Numbered from the stretch's first letter, positions 1 through 11,174 are shown. The stretch: DNA of 64,000 nucleotides from Sipunculus nudus (GCA_026874595.1 CM049308.1:34342027-34406026), one strand, 5' to 3'. Program-made: numbers and translations. Notes: generated by a model from the letters alone, not told the origin.

Positions 1-233
1 ATGGGGTATTAAACGGCACGAAAACAGGTAAAAGAATAACAGGTGGCACCACCTGTTTCCCATACATGACAACACTATCCAAGATCATCTCGTCGTGCTC
101 ATCTGGCAACTCCTCAGGCACCACTTCTTCATCTCCAACCATCACATTTCTGGTGATGCAGATGTTGTGTAGTATACGTAAGCCGCCATTATGGTTCTAA
201 CGCAACGTTTCGGATTAAACAGAAGTATCCCAC

Positions 234-542
234 CTGTGCGTTTATAAAAATGAACATGTAAAATGAGTGAGAAAAATCATATATCAAAATCGGAACAAGA
301 ATGAAACATAAAGTGAAAAAGATAATTAATAAAGCGGTAGCGCTGTAAACACAAAACTTTTTACCACCAGTTTTTAACTTTCTCCTCTACATGTATTCCT
401 TTTTTTTAATATTATGTAGATGACCGACACATAAAAAGGTTGCTGTAGGGTCATATTCAGCTTAAATGTTAATTACATGTTTTAGGAATGGATAACTTAA
501 TCGTCCTAGTTAATATAAACGTGATATGAAGACGCAACTCAC
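234..542 (-). other. Intron in the Harbinger transposase pseudogene
   Basis: On the minus strand the exon ends CGAAAGG at 543 and is followed by GTGAGT, an excellent donor. The intron ends CACAG at 234. Joining the two sides gives the frame LNRKGGILLFNPKRC, which matches the expected continuation of Harbinger transposases. The intron is AT-rich and holds no other feature that I can see. Confidence 0.75.
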
Positions 543-723
543 CCTTTCGATTTAAGCAACGGAATCTTATTTTGAGCAAGCCAAATGCTCTTTCAATGAT
601 ACATCTGGCTGTCTTGTGCCTTTGGTTATACCGACGCTCAGCTCTTCCATCTTGGTTTGCTATTTGAGTGAGAAGCCATGGCTGAATTGGATAGCCCCTA
701 TCTCCAAGTTACCACCCGTCTTT

Positions 724-775
724 GATGACACCTGTTCCAAATTTATTGGGATGACACCTGTTCCAAATTTATGGG
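724..775. repeat. 26-bp tandem duplication inside the transposase
   Basis: A 22-base identical string starts at 724 and again at 750, giving a period of 26 bp. Because 26 is not a multiple of three, it shifts the transposase frame. Ignoring one copy brings the minus-strand reading back to HKFGTGVIKDGW followed by LGDRGYP, with a TAA between them. Confidence 0.85.
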
Positions 776-1584
776 CTATCTCGCAAGTACTCCATATGTA
801 CGAGTTATGTGTGTTACCGGGATATTTCACCACTATATTTAGAAATTCAATGTTTGCTTTGCATATACCCTGAAAGTTTATTGCATGGTATCGTTTGCGA
901 CATACGAAGAGGTGTTCATCAGCGCAGGGTGCAGCAAATGGTATCAGCGATCCATCAATCGCTCCAAAAACATTACGAAATCTAGACATATGGTAGAAAT
1001 CTTCTTTAATAGTTTGGATTTCCACGTTGTTCTGTGGAAATTTAATAAACGTATGCATTTTATCACAGATGGCGTTAAAGACCTTGTGAATAACTTTGCA
1101 CACAGTTGTTCGATGGACCCCATGCATGTCGGCAGATGATTGTTGAAAACTGCCTGTGGCTAAATATCTAGGAGCAATAAGTATCTGGAGAGAAACTGGC
1201 AATACATGATTCCTCTTGGGTCTTCATGTAGTAACATACAAAGCTCCTGTGATATTTTCTTTTGTAATCCTGTATCTGTATCTAAAGCATTCGTGGGAAA
1301 GATTTTCAATTGGATTTTCTCTGTCCCTGAAAATCCTTTTTTGTCTGATAATTTGGTCGGCCTCTTCGGCCCGTATATATTCTCTGTCTAACACCGCGAG
1401 GGCCATGGTGCAACTGAATTGTAAACTGAGTGAAGGGGAGACAAGCCAGTGTGTCATTGCGAGTTGCCTTGCAAGAGGTTTTTGAAATTCGCAAATTTGC
1501 GAGAGTTTCCACCTGCGTGGGAATTTGTGCAAGTTTTGATCACATCAAGTCTGCGACAGGTTTGCGAGACTTTGATCACATAGG

Positions 1585-2025
1585 CCAAGGACTGCACCAC
1601 CTCCGGCTCCCGTTACGATCCCCACTCGCTAATTCCGACAACAGTGGAAGAACTAGTAACGAAAGAGAAAACGATGACGAAGGAGGAGACGTCGGCACCG
1701 GCGGAAGGTTATCGTTTCACAGTACCCCCCCCCCCTTCTCTACCCGCCTCCCCCGACTGTTCCCTATCCGCCCTGTCCCCCTTCACGGATGGATCATGTT
1801 CCTCCCAGCTCCGAGATTTCCATGATTTCCTCCAAGAACCCCCAATATGCCCCTGACCTTCGATCCTCATTCACCACCCTTCCATCCGCCCCCATTATAT
1901 TGCCGCCGGTGCCACCAGCAGGAGATCAAAACGATCCAATCGTCATCTCGGAAGACCCCTGGACGAGTTGGAGACCGAATTGTACGATCGAGAAAGAAGA
2001 AAGCAGGAGGAGGAGGAGGAGGTGA
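1585..2025 (+). pseudogene. Proline-rich exon, copy 1
   Basis: This region shares a reading frame with 58225-58560. Both encode SLIPTTVE followed by a Lys/Glu-rich stretch and GYR, then a proline-rich spacer, then APIILPPVP, DQNDPIV and PWTSWR.NCT.EKEE with an Arg-rich end. Keeping one frame through divergent DNA suggests a real exon. The frame used in the middle is that of the segment starting MEELVTKEKTMTKEE at 1644. The product is unrecognised: low complexity, proline-rich, basic at the C-terminal end. It may be the N-terminal part of the OB-fold gene family downstream, since the two are adjacent here, but this is inferred from position only. Confidence 0.45.
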
Positions 2026-2125
2026 GGAATTATTTTTTGAAGGGGAGGAGGGAATGGCAGAAGATAAAGCGTGCATGAAGAAAATGTCATTTTTAGGGGA
2101 GCATTAATTGTAGAGGGGTTAATAA

Positions 2126-2326
2126 GGGGAAACAATTGTAAATGAGTTTAATTCTGATGGGTTGGCTGATTTATTGAATTGTTCGAATGATTCTTTAGTT
2201 TTCAGTTCTCAGTTAAATACGTCTACATCATTTGTGTATTTGTTACAGGACGAGGAAAGGATCGATTTTAAAATGTTTAAGTTAGAGAACAGAGATAAAA
2301 TTGTGTTTGAATTTTATTTTCATTGA
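2126..2326 (+). CDS. Short exon-like ORF, unrecognised
   Basis: An open frame of 66 codons lies between two stops. It reads GLADLLNCSNDSLVF and later DEERIDFKMFKLENRD. It has no ATG at its start, so it could only be an internal or terminal exon. The composition is protein-like and it sits between the proline-rich exon and the WYWTGRTCW exon of the same gene family. I did not recognise a domain. It lies left of the part shared with block A, so there is no second copy to test conservation. Confidence 0.3.
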   Translation, partial: GETIVNEFNSDGLADLLNCSNDSLVFSSQLNTSTSFVYLLQDEERIDFKMFKLENRDKIVFEFYFH

Positions 2327-2547
2327 CTTATTTACAGGGGAGGTATTCTTTCACTAATTTTCTTGTTTTTCTCTATATGAAGTATGGCTGGACCATTCAC
2401 CGAGTTTTTTTTTTAATTTACGTAGTTTTGATTTACATCGTCACTATGTTGTTTAAGTACGGACAGGGCGTCGGGGGTTGGGCATTTGTTTTGGGCTTCC
2501 AGGTATCAGGTTTTATTTTAGATTCTTTTGGCGTCACATAATCACAG

Positions 2548-2912
2548 GGAGGTTTTGTTAACTGAGGTGGATCGTGTGGGAGGGACTGGCAGGGGGAGGT
2601 TTATTTTATATAGAAAAAGACCCAAGGCAAGATATGGAGACTGAGTTTGTAAAACAAAGTGATAATATTGAGGAATTTATGACGAATATAATTTTGTTTT
2701 TCGGTGATATTGCTGAACTGCCTGTGTGGTACTGGACAGGAAGGACTTGTTGGGAGCCAACCCCCGTACCAATTGATTCAATGAAACATGAGCAAGAAGT
2801 CACGGTGAAGGTCAGAATTGAATGTGTAAGGAAATGTTTTATTAAAGTAAAGTATGTGCTCGATCGAATGTCAGTGCCTGATTTCTGTGTTAAAACTGTC
2901 CTAGAAATGTAA
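2548..2912 (+). pseudogene. Exon 'WYWTGRTCW' of the repeat gene, copy 1
   Basis: The exon follows a clear acceptor (ATCACAG at 2541-2547). It carries METEFVKQSDNIEEFMTNI, GDIAELPVWYWTGRTCWEP and a Cys/Lys-rich tail. Copy A (27249-27652) keeps one frame from the acceptor onward. Here an extra base near 2613-2640 breaks the frame between the start and METEF, and the codon after VLEM is TAA (2910-2912) where copy A has CAA. An AATAAA at 2948-2953 follows, as in copy A, so this could be a terminal exon of its own gene. The function of the domain is unknown to me. Confidence 0.5.
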
Positions 2913-3127
2913 GCTGTGCTTAATGAAGCTAGTCAAGCGATATGATTAATAAACATCCGGGTATAGTCGTGTTAATGTAGGCGCAGATTAGTATAAACTT
3001 TGGGATGGCTTGTCGCTTGTATTCTCTCTTGCTTGAGAGATGGGACATTTGATTTCAGTTTTTATGTGAAAAATGATTTATTATGTGCTATAGAAAGGTC
3101 CCAATATATTTCATTTTTTTTTTGTAG

Positions 3128-3284
3128 ATTAAAAGGCCATGAGAAGTGTCGCTGCAAGTGGGAACTGCAAAACTGCTGGAGCTGTCCATGAATGACGATA
3201 CTGGGATAATTGATGCGACTCTGTGGAAGCAGGCGACAGCCTCGCCAGTGGTCAGACGGTTAAACTGGTGGATGTAGGGGCCAG
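3128..3284 (+). pseudogene. RPA-like OB-fold exon, copy 1
   Basis: The exon runs from an acceptor (TTTTTGTAG at 3119-3127) to a donor (CCAG/GTATTT). It encodes EVSLQVGTAKLLELSMNDDTGIIDATLWKQ, and the L-S-x-x-D-x-T-G-x-I-x-x-T-L-W pattern is typical of the ssDNA-binding OB folds of the large replication protein A subunit. It is broken by TGA at 3140-3142 and by a 14-bp deletion relative to copy A, after CAGGCGACA, which shifts the frame so that it ends at TAG. Confidence 0.6.
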
Positions 3285-3823
3285 GTATTTAAAATAGCAC
3301 AGTGCGGTGACATTAAATGTGAACTACGAAGATCAGATTATTGTGATTAATGCATTGTCTACAGGATAAAGACAAATGATTATTAACCTAAAGTATATAT
3401 TTAAACTAATATTTCGTATATACTGTGGTGGGATAATGGGATGGGTATATTAAATTTTTAGTTATTCATGCAATTGTTTCATGTCAGTTTATATCTCTCA
3501 CTGTTCTCTTTCCTTTTGGATGATTATTTTTATCTGCTTGATAGATTTTATAGTACAAACGAGAAACCTGTACAGTTTGTTTATTCTGTAAAGTAGAATA
3601 GTAGGATTGCTCATTGAATGACGAGGTACTTTTATAAGATTAGCATACATATTTGGGAGTTGAAAAGAAGGCATAGTGATAAAGGGATTAGTGTCTTGGT
3701 GATAAACGTATCACCGACATTACTGTAGAAGATGAGATATTTTTATTAGAAGTAGTAGTAGTAACTTGAATGTGATTAACCAATATTTGGCAGGGACGGA
3801 CATAATTTGGGTTATTTTTTTTC

Positions 3824-3843
3824 GGGGGGGGGGGGGGGGGGGG
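3824..3843 (+). repeat. Poly-G run, 20 bases
   Basis: Twenty consecutive G, inside the repeat family. The equivalent run in block A is C17 at 26345-26361. Confidence 0.95.
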
Positions 3844-3939
3844 AGGCGGAAATTGTCCAACCCAGCAGAAATGGAAATTATACTGGTCCGGAAAAGTGCG
3901 GGGACGGGTAAGCCCAAAAATGGCCCTTTTCAGGGCCAC

Positions 3940-4345
3940 TACACATTGTCGGTCCGGCGTTCACACCCGCACGTAGCCTGCAGCTGCGATCCCCCTGTTC
4001 GTATGTATGCAAATGAGGGGATCGCAGGTCCAGGGGAGCACACACCCCACATGAAACAAAAGGACAACATGGTGCTTGTACACGGCCCTTTTATTGAACA
4101 CATTCAGGGAAATCGGAGGTCACAAATCTGTACTTTTAATCGAACACTATCACGGCGGCGGGGGCGTCGGGGTCGACCGGCGTGGCCCATATTTCCACTT
4201 TTTGGCCGTCCAGGGTGTTCATGCTGCTGTATTTTTCCACGGCGCAGACGTAAGCTTCCTGCAGGGTGCGGGGATTGTCCGACTTCCACACTTCTTGTTT
4301 CGTCCTTTCGTAGCCGAACCGCCGCACCGTGCACACCTCGTTTTG
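3940..4345 (-). CDS. GC-rich terminal ORF, unrecognised product
   Basis: A minus-strand frame at 4136-4336 reads TVRRFGYERTKQEVW, then a middle segment, and ends VDPDAPAAVIVFD before TAA (4136-4138). An AATAAA on the same strand lies at 4090-4095, about 40 bp beyond the stop. This is normal spacing for a 3' end. There is no ATG at the start, and ACGAG/GTG is a weak possible acceptor, so it is probably the last exon of something. Codons are rich in G and C, unlike the AT-rich flanks. I do not recognise the family. The plus-strand frames over the same DNA are shadows. Confidence 0.4.
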
Positions 4346-5887
4346 ATTAATTTTCCTTTTTTATTTGGTATATTTAAAGTTATTACGTCAATGGGAATTT
4401 TTTTTCTCATACAACTGGTATTAGCACTGATCGAACATCTGTGATTTTTGCATTTGAACAGGTGCGTCTATAGAATTTTGTTTGAATTATCATTCACTCA
4501 TATATCTAGTCAGCTATACTGAAAATAATGATGATACACGGAATGCTGTCTTCGCCTGTATTTATTGTGGTTTCCTTGCATTATGTTCTTTAAACAAAGT
4601 ACAACACTAGACCTACGATACCTGAAGGTCCTCTTAATCGATAATAGTAACTTTTACGTGTGCTCTCTGTAAAACTGACGTCTGTCGCTCTCTGACATCG
4701 AACTCAAGAAAACGTCCGAGGCAAGTCATCAAAGCACGTCTGTGACACTGAAACTTACATGCCACCTTCAGATAAACAAGAATTTAGGTCCAGTCATAAC
4801 TATTTGTGCCCTATTCAAAGATGTTCACATTTTAAAGGTCTCAAAAATAGAGAATACATTTCGTAAAAATCGAAAAATACAGGTGGCGCCACTACTCAGT
4901 TGACCCGCCTGCTAACACAGGAATAGAATTAGTGCATTTTTTAGACTGACTCGAGCATTTTCAGTTCTAAATATTAATAATACTATCGGACACGGGGGGG
5001 GGGGGGGGGACACCAATGTTCAGGTTTATTAGCATGTCTATTGAAAGCGTGTATGTACAAGGCTGATATATACTGGGTAATATATAATATTTGTGCCAAT
5101 GGTGTTATTACAATATGAGACGTGCTTTCTTATACTGCATCTTTGGCGTATATATTCAAAATATTGTGGTTTTCTTTTTTACACACTAGTAACCCTGTAA
5201 TAAGCGAGCAACTTTCCACAGCCACACAGATCTGCCACAGGCAAACCTACTGTATATATTGTGTATGAACCATGTAAATATAAGAAATTGCCTTGTAACA
5301 TTATATAATGTACTTATACAATATATTGAGCCACCGTGCACAGTAAGTGTAGTTTAGGCTTGAACCTTTTGTCCATCGACTCCATCCTGACTGGTTACTA
5401 TGCACACATACTCCCCTGCATCATTTAACCTGATATTTGAGACAAGGAGATTGCCCCGTACAAATATTTTAAGTCTCCTGTCTTCTAACAAAGGTCCATC
5501 TGCCAAGAAAAATAATAAAGTTTATCAAATACAGAATTTTTCCAACCAAATACATAATTTAACAGTAACACTAACAGTACATCCCTTGTGCCATGGTCAT
5601 CCTACACTTGTAATAGGCGTATATGAAGGACAATGTCCTGGATGCAAAGTACACTTGGACTGAAGGGTGAAATCGATCAGTTGAACCACATCTGACCCTG
5701 AAACTTACAACTATCACGTCTAGACCTGAAACTTCTCTATTGTGTTGAAAAATGCCTGTGCTGGAGCCTTGACATTTTCTACATTTATACCCCAATAAAT
5801 CATATAAAATACAGATAACAGCTTGGCCAGGTCTAAGGGGCCCTCCAGTGTTCAAATTTGGGGGACATGCTGAAGGGCAATCTTTTT
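4346..5887. other. No gene seen; relic repeat and G16 run
   Basis: No supportable gene. The string around 4815-4893 (TTAAAGGTCTCAAAAATAGAG ... AGGTGGCGCCACT) is a reverse-orientation fragment of the array at 59.0-61.1 kb. A run of 16 G lies at 4994-5009. The open frames around 5400-5855 on both strands show no recognisable domain. Confidence 0.6.
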
Positions 5888-6175
5888 AGGCTAAAAAAAT
5901 AAAAAGGTATAGTTCTCAGGCACTTTTTTTGAGAATTCAGTGCGGGCGGGCGGTATTTTATTTTTGACCTATTTTGTAAGTTTCGATAAAAATGTCACTT
6001 GATCAGGGAAAAGCATGAAAATAACAAATTTTTACGATAAACAGGTAAAAACACTGCATAAATTGTGTTTTTTATCTTCTTGAAAGATAAAAATCGAAAT
6101 AAAAATTTTTGATGCGGGGAATTAAAATTGACGCGGGCGGTGCCTGAGAACCATACCTTTTATTTTTTTTGGCCT
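5888..6175. mobile_element. MITE-like element with ~36-bp terminal inverted repeats
   Basis: The left end 5888-5923 (AGGCTAAAAAAATAAAAAGG ... TCTCAGGCAC) is the near-perfect reverse complement of 6140-6175. The enclosed ~215 bp has no coding potential. Short GCGGGCGG motifs sit just inside both ends. No target-site duplication was clear, so the superfamily is not assigned. Confidence 0.65.
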
Positions 6176-7440
6176 TACTCTTAGAAAATGCTTCCTCTTC
6201 TTTATCTGCATTTAATAAAACCATGATGATCAGTACTAATGTAATAATTGAAGGTAAAATTTTCTTTATTCTTTCTGCAATAACCTTAGATGCAATTTAA
6301 TAGTCTTTTTTTTAAGGGAATTTGGTCTCAAAATCTTTTTATTAATTATCTCCTTTTTTATCAATGTTATCACAGCCTGCTTTTTAGAGGGAGTTATTTC
6401 ACCCAACCGAAGTAACCTTTTAAACGAATAAAATACTAAAGGTCCTATTTGTTAAAAAAAATATGTATAGAATTCTATAGTTATCCGATCATTTCCTGGA
6501 GACATTTTTTTTTTATTATATTTTCACATTCTCCAGACGTTATTGGTCCCTCACATAGCTCTTTTTTTATTTTCTGTTGTCAGTTTTGTTATGGTCGAAT
6601 TGTCTAAAAAATATTTAGCCTGCAGAGGTTTTAGTTCCGTAATCTCCCTTATATAAAGATAAGAATAAATGTTTTAGAATGACCCAGAACACCTTTTTAA
6701 CTTGTAATAAATGGGGCTGATTGTAATTTTAATTTCCGAATATGTTTCCTATTGCCTTTCTTAATTTGCAGTTTCATCAGTAGGGGGCAGCATTTAAGGG
6801 TCAAGTCCCCCTCCCTTAAATTCTGAAACGTTGATATAGAGAAAACAATCGAATTTCGATTTTTGACCAGTAGCCAGGAAAATATAAATGCTTATCAAGA
6901 AATGTTGATCTGCTGGTTTCTTTTGGTTTGAGCGCCATGGATACGTCCAGTTCCCCGAAGTAAAAAAAAAATATGATGTTGTTGGTCTACCTGTAAGTCT
7001 GGTAGGGCCAGATCTCTGTTCCTTCGTTGGAGTCTCCATACTTGTTACTGTGAACTGTATGGTAGTCTCTGTCTCAAGATGTTAAACTCAAAGTGCGCAG
7101 TGACTAAAATTCCGCGTAAAACCAACTTCGTTAATAAAAACTGCTGCATATATACCCGCAAGTCAATCATGGCATTTCCCAAAAGAATGTCACTGTTTGT
7201 CTTACCATGGGGAAAATGAAAGTTCAACAAACAGATGAAAAGGGACTGAAAGAATTACACCGTACTCTATAGCTTGCACTGCCACATCTTTTAAGGTGTT
7301 TAGGGATCAATAAATGCCGCGGGCGACATTTAAGGGAACTTAGAACAGCTGGAGGATATGTCCAAATATGCTGAGACCGTCATAGAAATGCTGACCTAGC
7401 AGCGTACCAAGAACATTGTATCACTAATAATATAATAATT
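6176..7440. other. No gene seen
   Basis: AT-rich sequence. The minus-strand frame at 6794-7039 has no recognisable domain, and I see no repeat relationship with the rest of the window. Confidence 0.5.
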
Positions 7441-7445
7441 TGAAT

Positions 7446-7721
7446 TTACGTAAAGTCAAATGCATGTGACAGGCAATGATGGATGTGTTGCTTGAAAAAT
7501 ATTACACGTATATACCATGACGAATTGTCCCGTATATTCAATAGATGGATCGTAGCGCGAGCATTACTGAAGAATACCATGAACAGCTCGCCCCACCCCC
7601 GGGGAATGTATAACAGTTTAACTATGTCAAAAGCTTTTGAGAAATCAAGCAGTAAGGCGCATCCCAAGGTTGCATATTCCTCCATTGGTATAGGCAACAA
7701 CGACATCGATCCATGAGTCAC
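7446..7721 (-). pseudogene. Reverse transcriptase fragment (LINE-like)
   Basis: The translation contains LGCALLLDFSKAFDIV, the conserved 'LDFSKAFD.V' block of non-LTR reverse transcriptases. It is followed at the expected distance by a G-W...FFSNAR segment resembling the next RT block. Upstream and downstream RT motifs, including the YADD-type catalytic box, are missing, so this is a short relic. Confidence 0.6.
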
Positions 7722-7910
7722 GTGATACTTACAAACTCAGTGCACACATACAACCCCAAAATATTTTCAGCTGACCTGTTTCTTTTGTCCGTCTATTACT
7801 ATTTAGCTCATCAATTTTGCTACAGGAAGAAAATTCCAAATGACAATAGTCAATATGTCAAGAAATTGATAATGGTAAATTTTCAAAACATTTCAAGTAA
7901 ACACTTCTTC

Positions 7911-8005
7911 GAGATCATTTTTCTCCTCAAGCATATAATTTCAATAAAGCGTTCGACAGTGTCATTGCACATAACATTGTTGAACAATTAATTGGATACT
8001 CATTT
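7911..8005 (+). pseudogene. Second reverse transcriptase scrap
   Basis: A plus-strand frame reads YNFNKAFDSVIAHNIVEQL before a stop. This is the same KAFDSV block found in non-LTR reverse transcriptases, but in the opposite orientation to the fragment at 7446-7721. It is therefore a separate insertion or a rearranged piece. Confidence 0.45.
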
Positions 8006-8099
8006 TGAAAATCTGCATGGTAAAGCAATTTGCACTTTCTGCACGTCGGAGGTGAAAGAAATGACAATTTCCACCAGTTCTGATGTAATCACTAAGGCT

Positions 8100-8300
8100 C
8101 TGATGACTCAGTCTGCCGAGCTAAAAATTTTGTTCTTCGCATATCGGTGGGTGGGCCATATGTGAAAGGTTTTGGTTGCATGGATTGGCTTGTAACCAGT
8201 ATACAAGTTAATTAGTGACGGATGGACAGACAAGTGGCACGAAAGAAACTTAATTTCTAAATCTCTTCCTGTAACTTTGGTATAAGGGGATAAAGAAGCC
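8100..8300. repeat. Diverged monomer of the ~137-bp repeat of 55 kb
   Basis: The stretch containing GGTGGGTGGGCCATATGTG, AAAGGTTTTGGTTGC and a purine-rich GACGGATGGACAGAC end resembles one unit of the array at 55.1-55.77 kb, together with its 3' flank. Confidence 0.45.
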
Positions 8301-8567
8301 ATAGCTTGCACGACAGCCAAAAACTATTTACATTTCCTTTACCCTGAATTGCTTCCCATCCTTCTGATGTGGTGCATATGTCAATTTCGCTTGCAGTGGT
8401 TTCTTTCTGGGATTTTCTGCATGCTCCTACAAAGTATCATTAACAATTTTCAATTAGAGACATATTTAATGATCATGCATCTCAAGTGATAGTTACAGAA
8501 AATGAGTCAATTTGCAAAAAATAATGAACATGAGATAAAACAGGTGACCCTATGTCAATGCTTCGTA

Positions 8568-9127
8568 AGCAGCAGTAAAGCCCAAAACAGACTAGCGCGC
8601 GCGTAACGCGTGCGCCACGCGACAAATCCAAAACACACTAACGCGGCTACAACGCGCACGTCACCTATTGTATTTTTTTCTTTATCTTTGTAAAAATATT
8701 AATTTCGATAATCAGCGTTGGATTACTTGTAGACAAATATATATATATATATCTTTTCTGACCTGTTCCAAATATTTGGCAGAACTGAGTCACAACAATT
8801 AACGATATCTATATATATATGTTGCTTTGTTGCACGATTTCAATCCAGATAAAAATCAATAATTATAGTTCATTGAATTGTAACAAACGTTTCACCCGCA
8901 GTTTTATTTAGAAGTTGAGTGCTTAGGAGGGAAACCCTCTGTTTAGGTTTGTCATCATCAGGAATCCCGCGCGGCTAGCGGGTGTCACGCGTCAAAAATC
9001 GCTCCAGGATTAAATGCTTATGCTTGACGCGCGCCATAGTCTGTTTTGTCATTGATAAATAGAGTGGAGCTACTTTTTCTAGATGTGACGCTTGACGTTA
9101 ACGCGCGTGTATTGGGCTTTACGCTGT
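8568..9127. mobile_element. Putative MITE with CAG...CTG ends and CG-rich subterminal repeats
   Basis: The left end reads CAGCAGTAAAGCCCAAAAC followed by GCGCGCG-rich DNA. The right end, reverse complemented, reads CAGCGTAAAGCCCAATACACG followed by CGCGTTAACG. The match of the termini with their CG-rich inner motifs supports a non-autonomous DNA transposon. CAG...CTG ends would fit a hAT relative, but I see no 8-bp target duplication. The plus-strand ORFs starting near 9046 extend past the right end and are not supported as genes. Confidence 0.45.
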
Positions 9128-9429
9128 GCCCAACTACTTGCTACACTAACTGCTGCTGGAAACCTCGGTTGCCATTCAGTTTTGGCCACCAGGTTCTACC
9201 GTCTATGTGGAATTCCTTCTGCGCAACATTTAGACAATCACATTGCAGGTCTCAACAGAACAATTAGATGTTTCTTTGAGGTGCTTGTCGATGTGCAAAG
9301 CATTATAAGTGCTTTACCATTTTTCAATTTACACCAGCCTTTCGGACCTTAAAACAAAACTGTGAACCTCACCACTTTTGAATTATTAATCATTTTGTCC
9401 ATAAATTTAGTGCACCGATTGTTCTTACC

Positions 9430-9790
9430 AGGTTCTCAGACGAGTTTGAAACCCGGTCTTCAAGGTCAAATCAGCAAAATTATAGTTATTGTCTTGTGAA
9501 CGCGATAACTTTAGAAAGGCTGCATATTTCCCTCCAAAATTTTAAACACTCATTTTCCTCCTAAAATCCAAAATCTTAGAGACGTTTCATCTTTCATCTT
9601 CAAAGTCAAATATGCCAAAATGTATGTTTTTTGTGAACCCCATAAATTTTGAAGGATTTCACATTTTGTCCTCGAATTTGACACACCAGTTTCTTCTGCC
9701 AAAATCTCATTGGAGTTGGAAAAGTTGTGACCTTGACCTTCAAAGTCCAATCTGCTGAATTCTAGAATCATGGTGCTATGTAAACAAGCA
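9430..9790. repeat. Degenerate repeat with AAAGTC/AAGGTC motifs
   Basis: Loosely repeated phrases such as 'CTTCAAGGTCAAAT', 'CTTCAAAGTCAAAT' and 'GACCTTGACCTTCAAAGTCC', with 'gtgaac' spacers, recur about every 130-150 bp. The open minus-strand frame over 9550-9873 arises from this repeat. Confidence 0.4.
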
Positions 9791-9899
9791 CTGCTTAAAC
9801 TATTAACTTGCGACTGACTTACGGACGAATATAAAAGGACTGACAGCCAAGAACTTGCACAGATAATTTGCAATGCATTCTCTAATAATGCACTTGCTG

Positions 9900-11165
9900 C
9901 TACTGTGCCAGTTCAGTAATAAATAGTATTATAAAAGCAGGCTGGATTCTAATGGCCTCAGAAGTTAAATTTATAAACATTGGAATTTGTTAAACATGTA
10001 ACACTTTTATCTGGATTATTCAAAGCTCTAATAAAATTTTATGTAGTTAGCACTTAATTAATTCTGCACACCCTGTGTTCATTTCAAGACAGTAGAGTGC
10101 TCCCCAAATTATAGTCCAAATGTATCATTTTCCCTCATCACCTTTTACTATATGGGGTCTGACTAGATAATTAAAAAAAAATACTGTAGAAATAACAAGA
10201 AAATTAACTTGAAATCAATTTTATTTAAAAAAGGAGTAGGACTGCCACTGCAGACCCCCTGGGATTTACAGTGTGTAGTCTTCATTTCAAGTATTGTGTT
10301 TCCAGGGTCGAATGCCCTAAGGGAATACATGGACAAATATGACACTAAATCGATTTAAGTTTTACGATACTCGAATAATGTCATGCCTTCTGTTCTGAAC
10401 AAAAGGACTTCTCACATGTCCATCTTCTTGGTTACAAACTCATGTATTTTTTTATATTTTTTTATTTATACTGTCGAGAAACCAGGTTCTATAGCTACTC
10501 CGTCTCCTAGTGTCAAAGGTATTTTACCCTCTATAATTAGTTTTGGGAGGAGTATCAAGTTAAATTGCGGAACGTCTTTCAGTTGAGATGGGAGTTAAAT
10601 AACTAATATTTAGCAATTATTTTACACTATATTACTAAAGAATTTTTTTTCTGCCAATCTGTTAGTTCCACGAGGTCCTCTACGTTCAGACTTGCGGAAG
10701 GACTAGTAGCTGGGACTTCAACGTATGGGCGGGAAAAAATTAGGGTCATCTACCATGGTGACCCTCTGGACCATTCCTGCATGTGGTTTTCTAAAATGCT
10801 ACTTTACAAAATGCTAAAATAAGAGCAGACTATGGTTATTAACAATCATTCTGATCTGGAATAACTAATATTTGTAAATATAATTTTTTAAATCTTATTT
10901 ATATTACTTAATGTCCTAATGCCACAATCCTAACGTAATGAAAGGCCTTGCCAAACATTTTATTAATGACAACCGCTTTCAACATGTTCAGGATGTCGAA
11001 ATTGCAAGTCAGGATTAATTAATCAGAGCAGCAAATTTGGAACATGATTTAATCGTGCAGAAGTGCTCTGCACATATTTAATTTAAATAAGACCAAATAT
11101 TTTTTGTAAATATTTATTGATATTCATTTTATATTACCTTCCATTATTTATCGGTTATAGTAATT
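9900..11165. other. No gene seen
   Basis: AT-rich. The short frames at 10163-10345 and 10383-10586 show no domain and no homology inside the window. Confidence 0.5.
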
Positions 11166-11174
11166 AAGATTACA

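Larger units (their letters stand above)
1..1532 (-). pseudogene. PIF/Harbinger (HARBI1-like) transposase pseudogene
   Basis: This is a DDE-type transposase of the Harbinger superfamily (DDE_Tnp_4), which would cut and paste a Harbinger DNA transposon. Reading leftward, the N-terminal half begins near 1532, or at the internal Met near 1406 (MALAVLDREY). It continues through a helical region ending in the RYLATGSFQ segment. The first catalytic Asp is in FGAIDGS, the second in GDRGYP (about 690-700), and the Glu in IERAFG (about 575). After an intron, a C-terminal exon reads LFNPKRCVRTIMA, then LHNICITRN. The gene is dead: TGA at 1224-1226, a 26-bp tandem duplication at 724-775 that shifts the frame, TAA at 709-711, and a frame change near 190 between IMA and LHNIC. 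The left end may continue outside the window. Family assignment is firm; terminal inverted repeats were not identified. Confidence 0.9.
1580..3925 (+). mobile_element. Copy 1 of the OB-fold gene repeat (plus orientation)
   Basis: From about 2415 to 3925 this stretch is the reverse complement of about 27775 to 26265. Its 3' part also matches the reverse complement of 57890-56740. The start, 1580-2030, resembles 58225-58560 in the same orientation. It therefore holds a multi-exon gene family found at least four times in the window. Homology stops just after the poly-G run at 3824-3843, about 85 bp past it, so the downstream exons present in the other copies (QPVEG... and LVGDRVYEV...) are missing. 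No terminal repeats or target duplication were recognised. Confidence 0.75.

Noticed and set aside
45-60. GGTGGCACCACC next to the left edge as a member of the palindrome array
   Set aside because: It lies inside the Harbinger last exon, where it encodes VVPP, and the surrounding sequence does not match the array.
3766-4444. Plus-strand ORFs across the G20 run and GC-rich island
   Set aside because: They read through a homopolymer and are shadows of the minus-strand frame, which has a better 3' end.
5391-5855. Overlapping ORFs on both strands
   Set aside because: No domain, no second copy and no splice support; likely chance.
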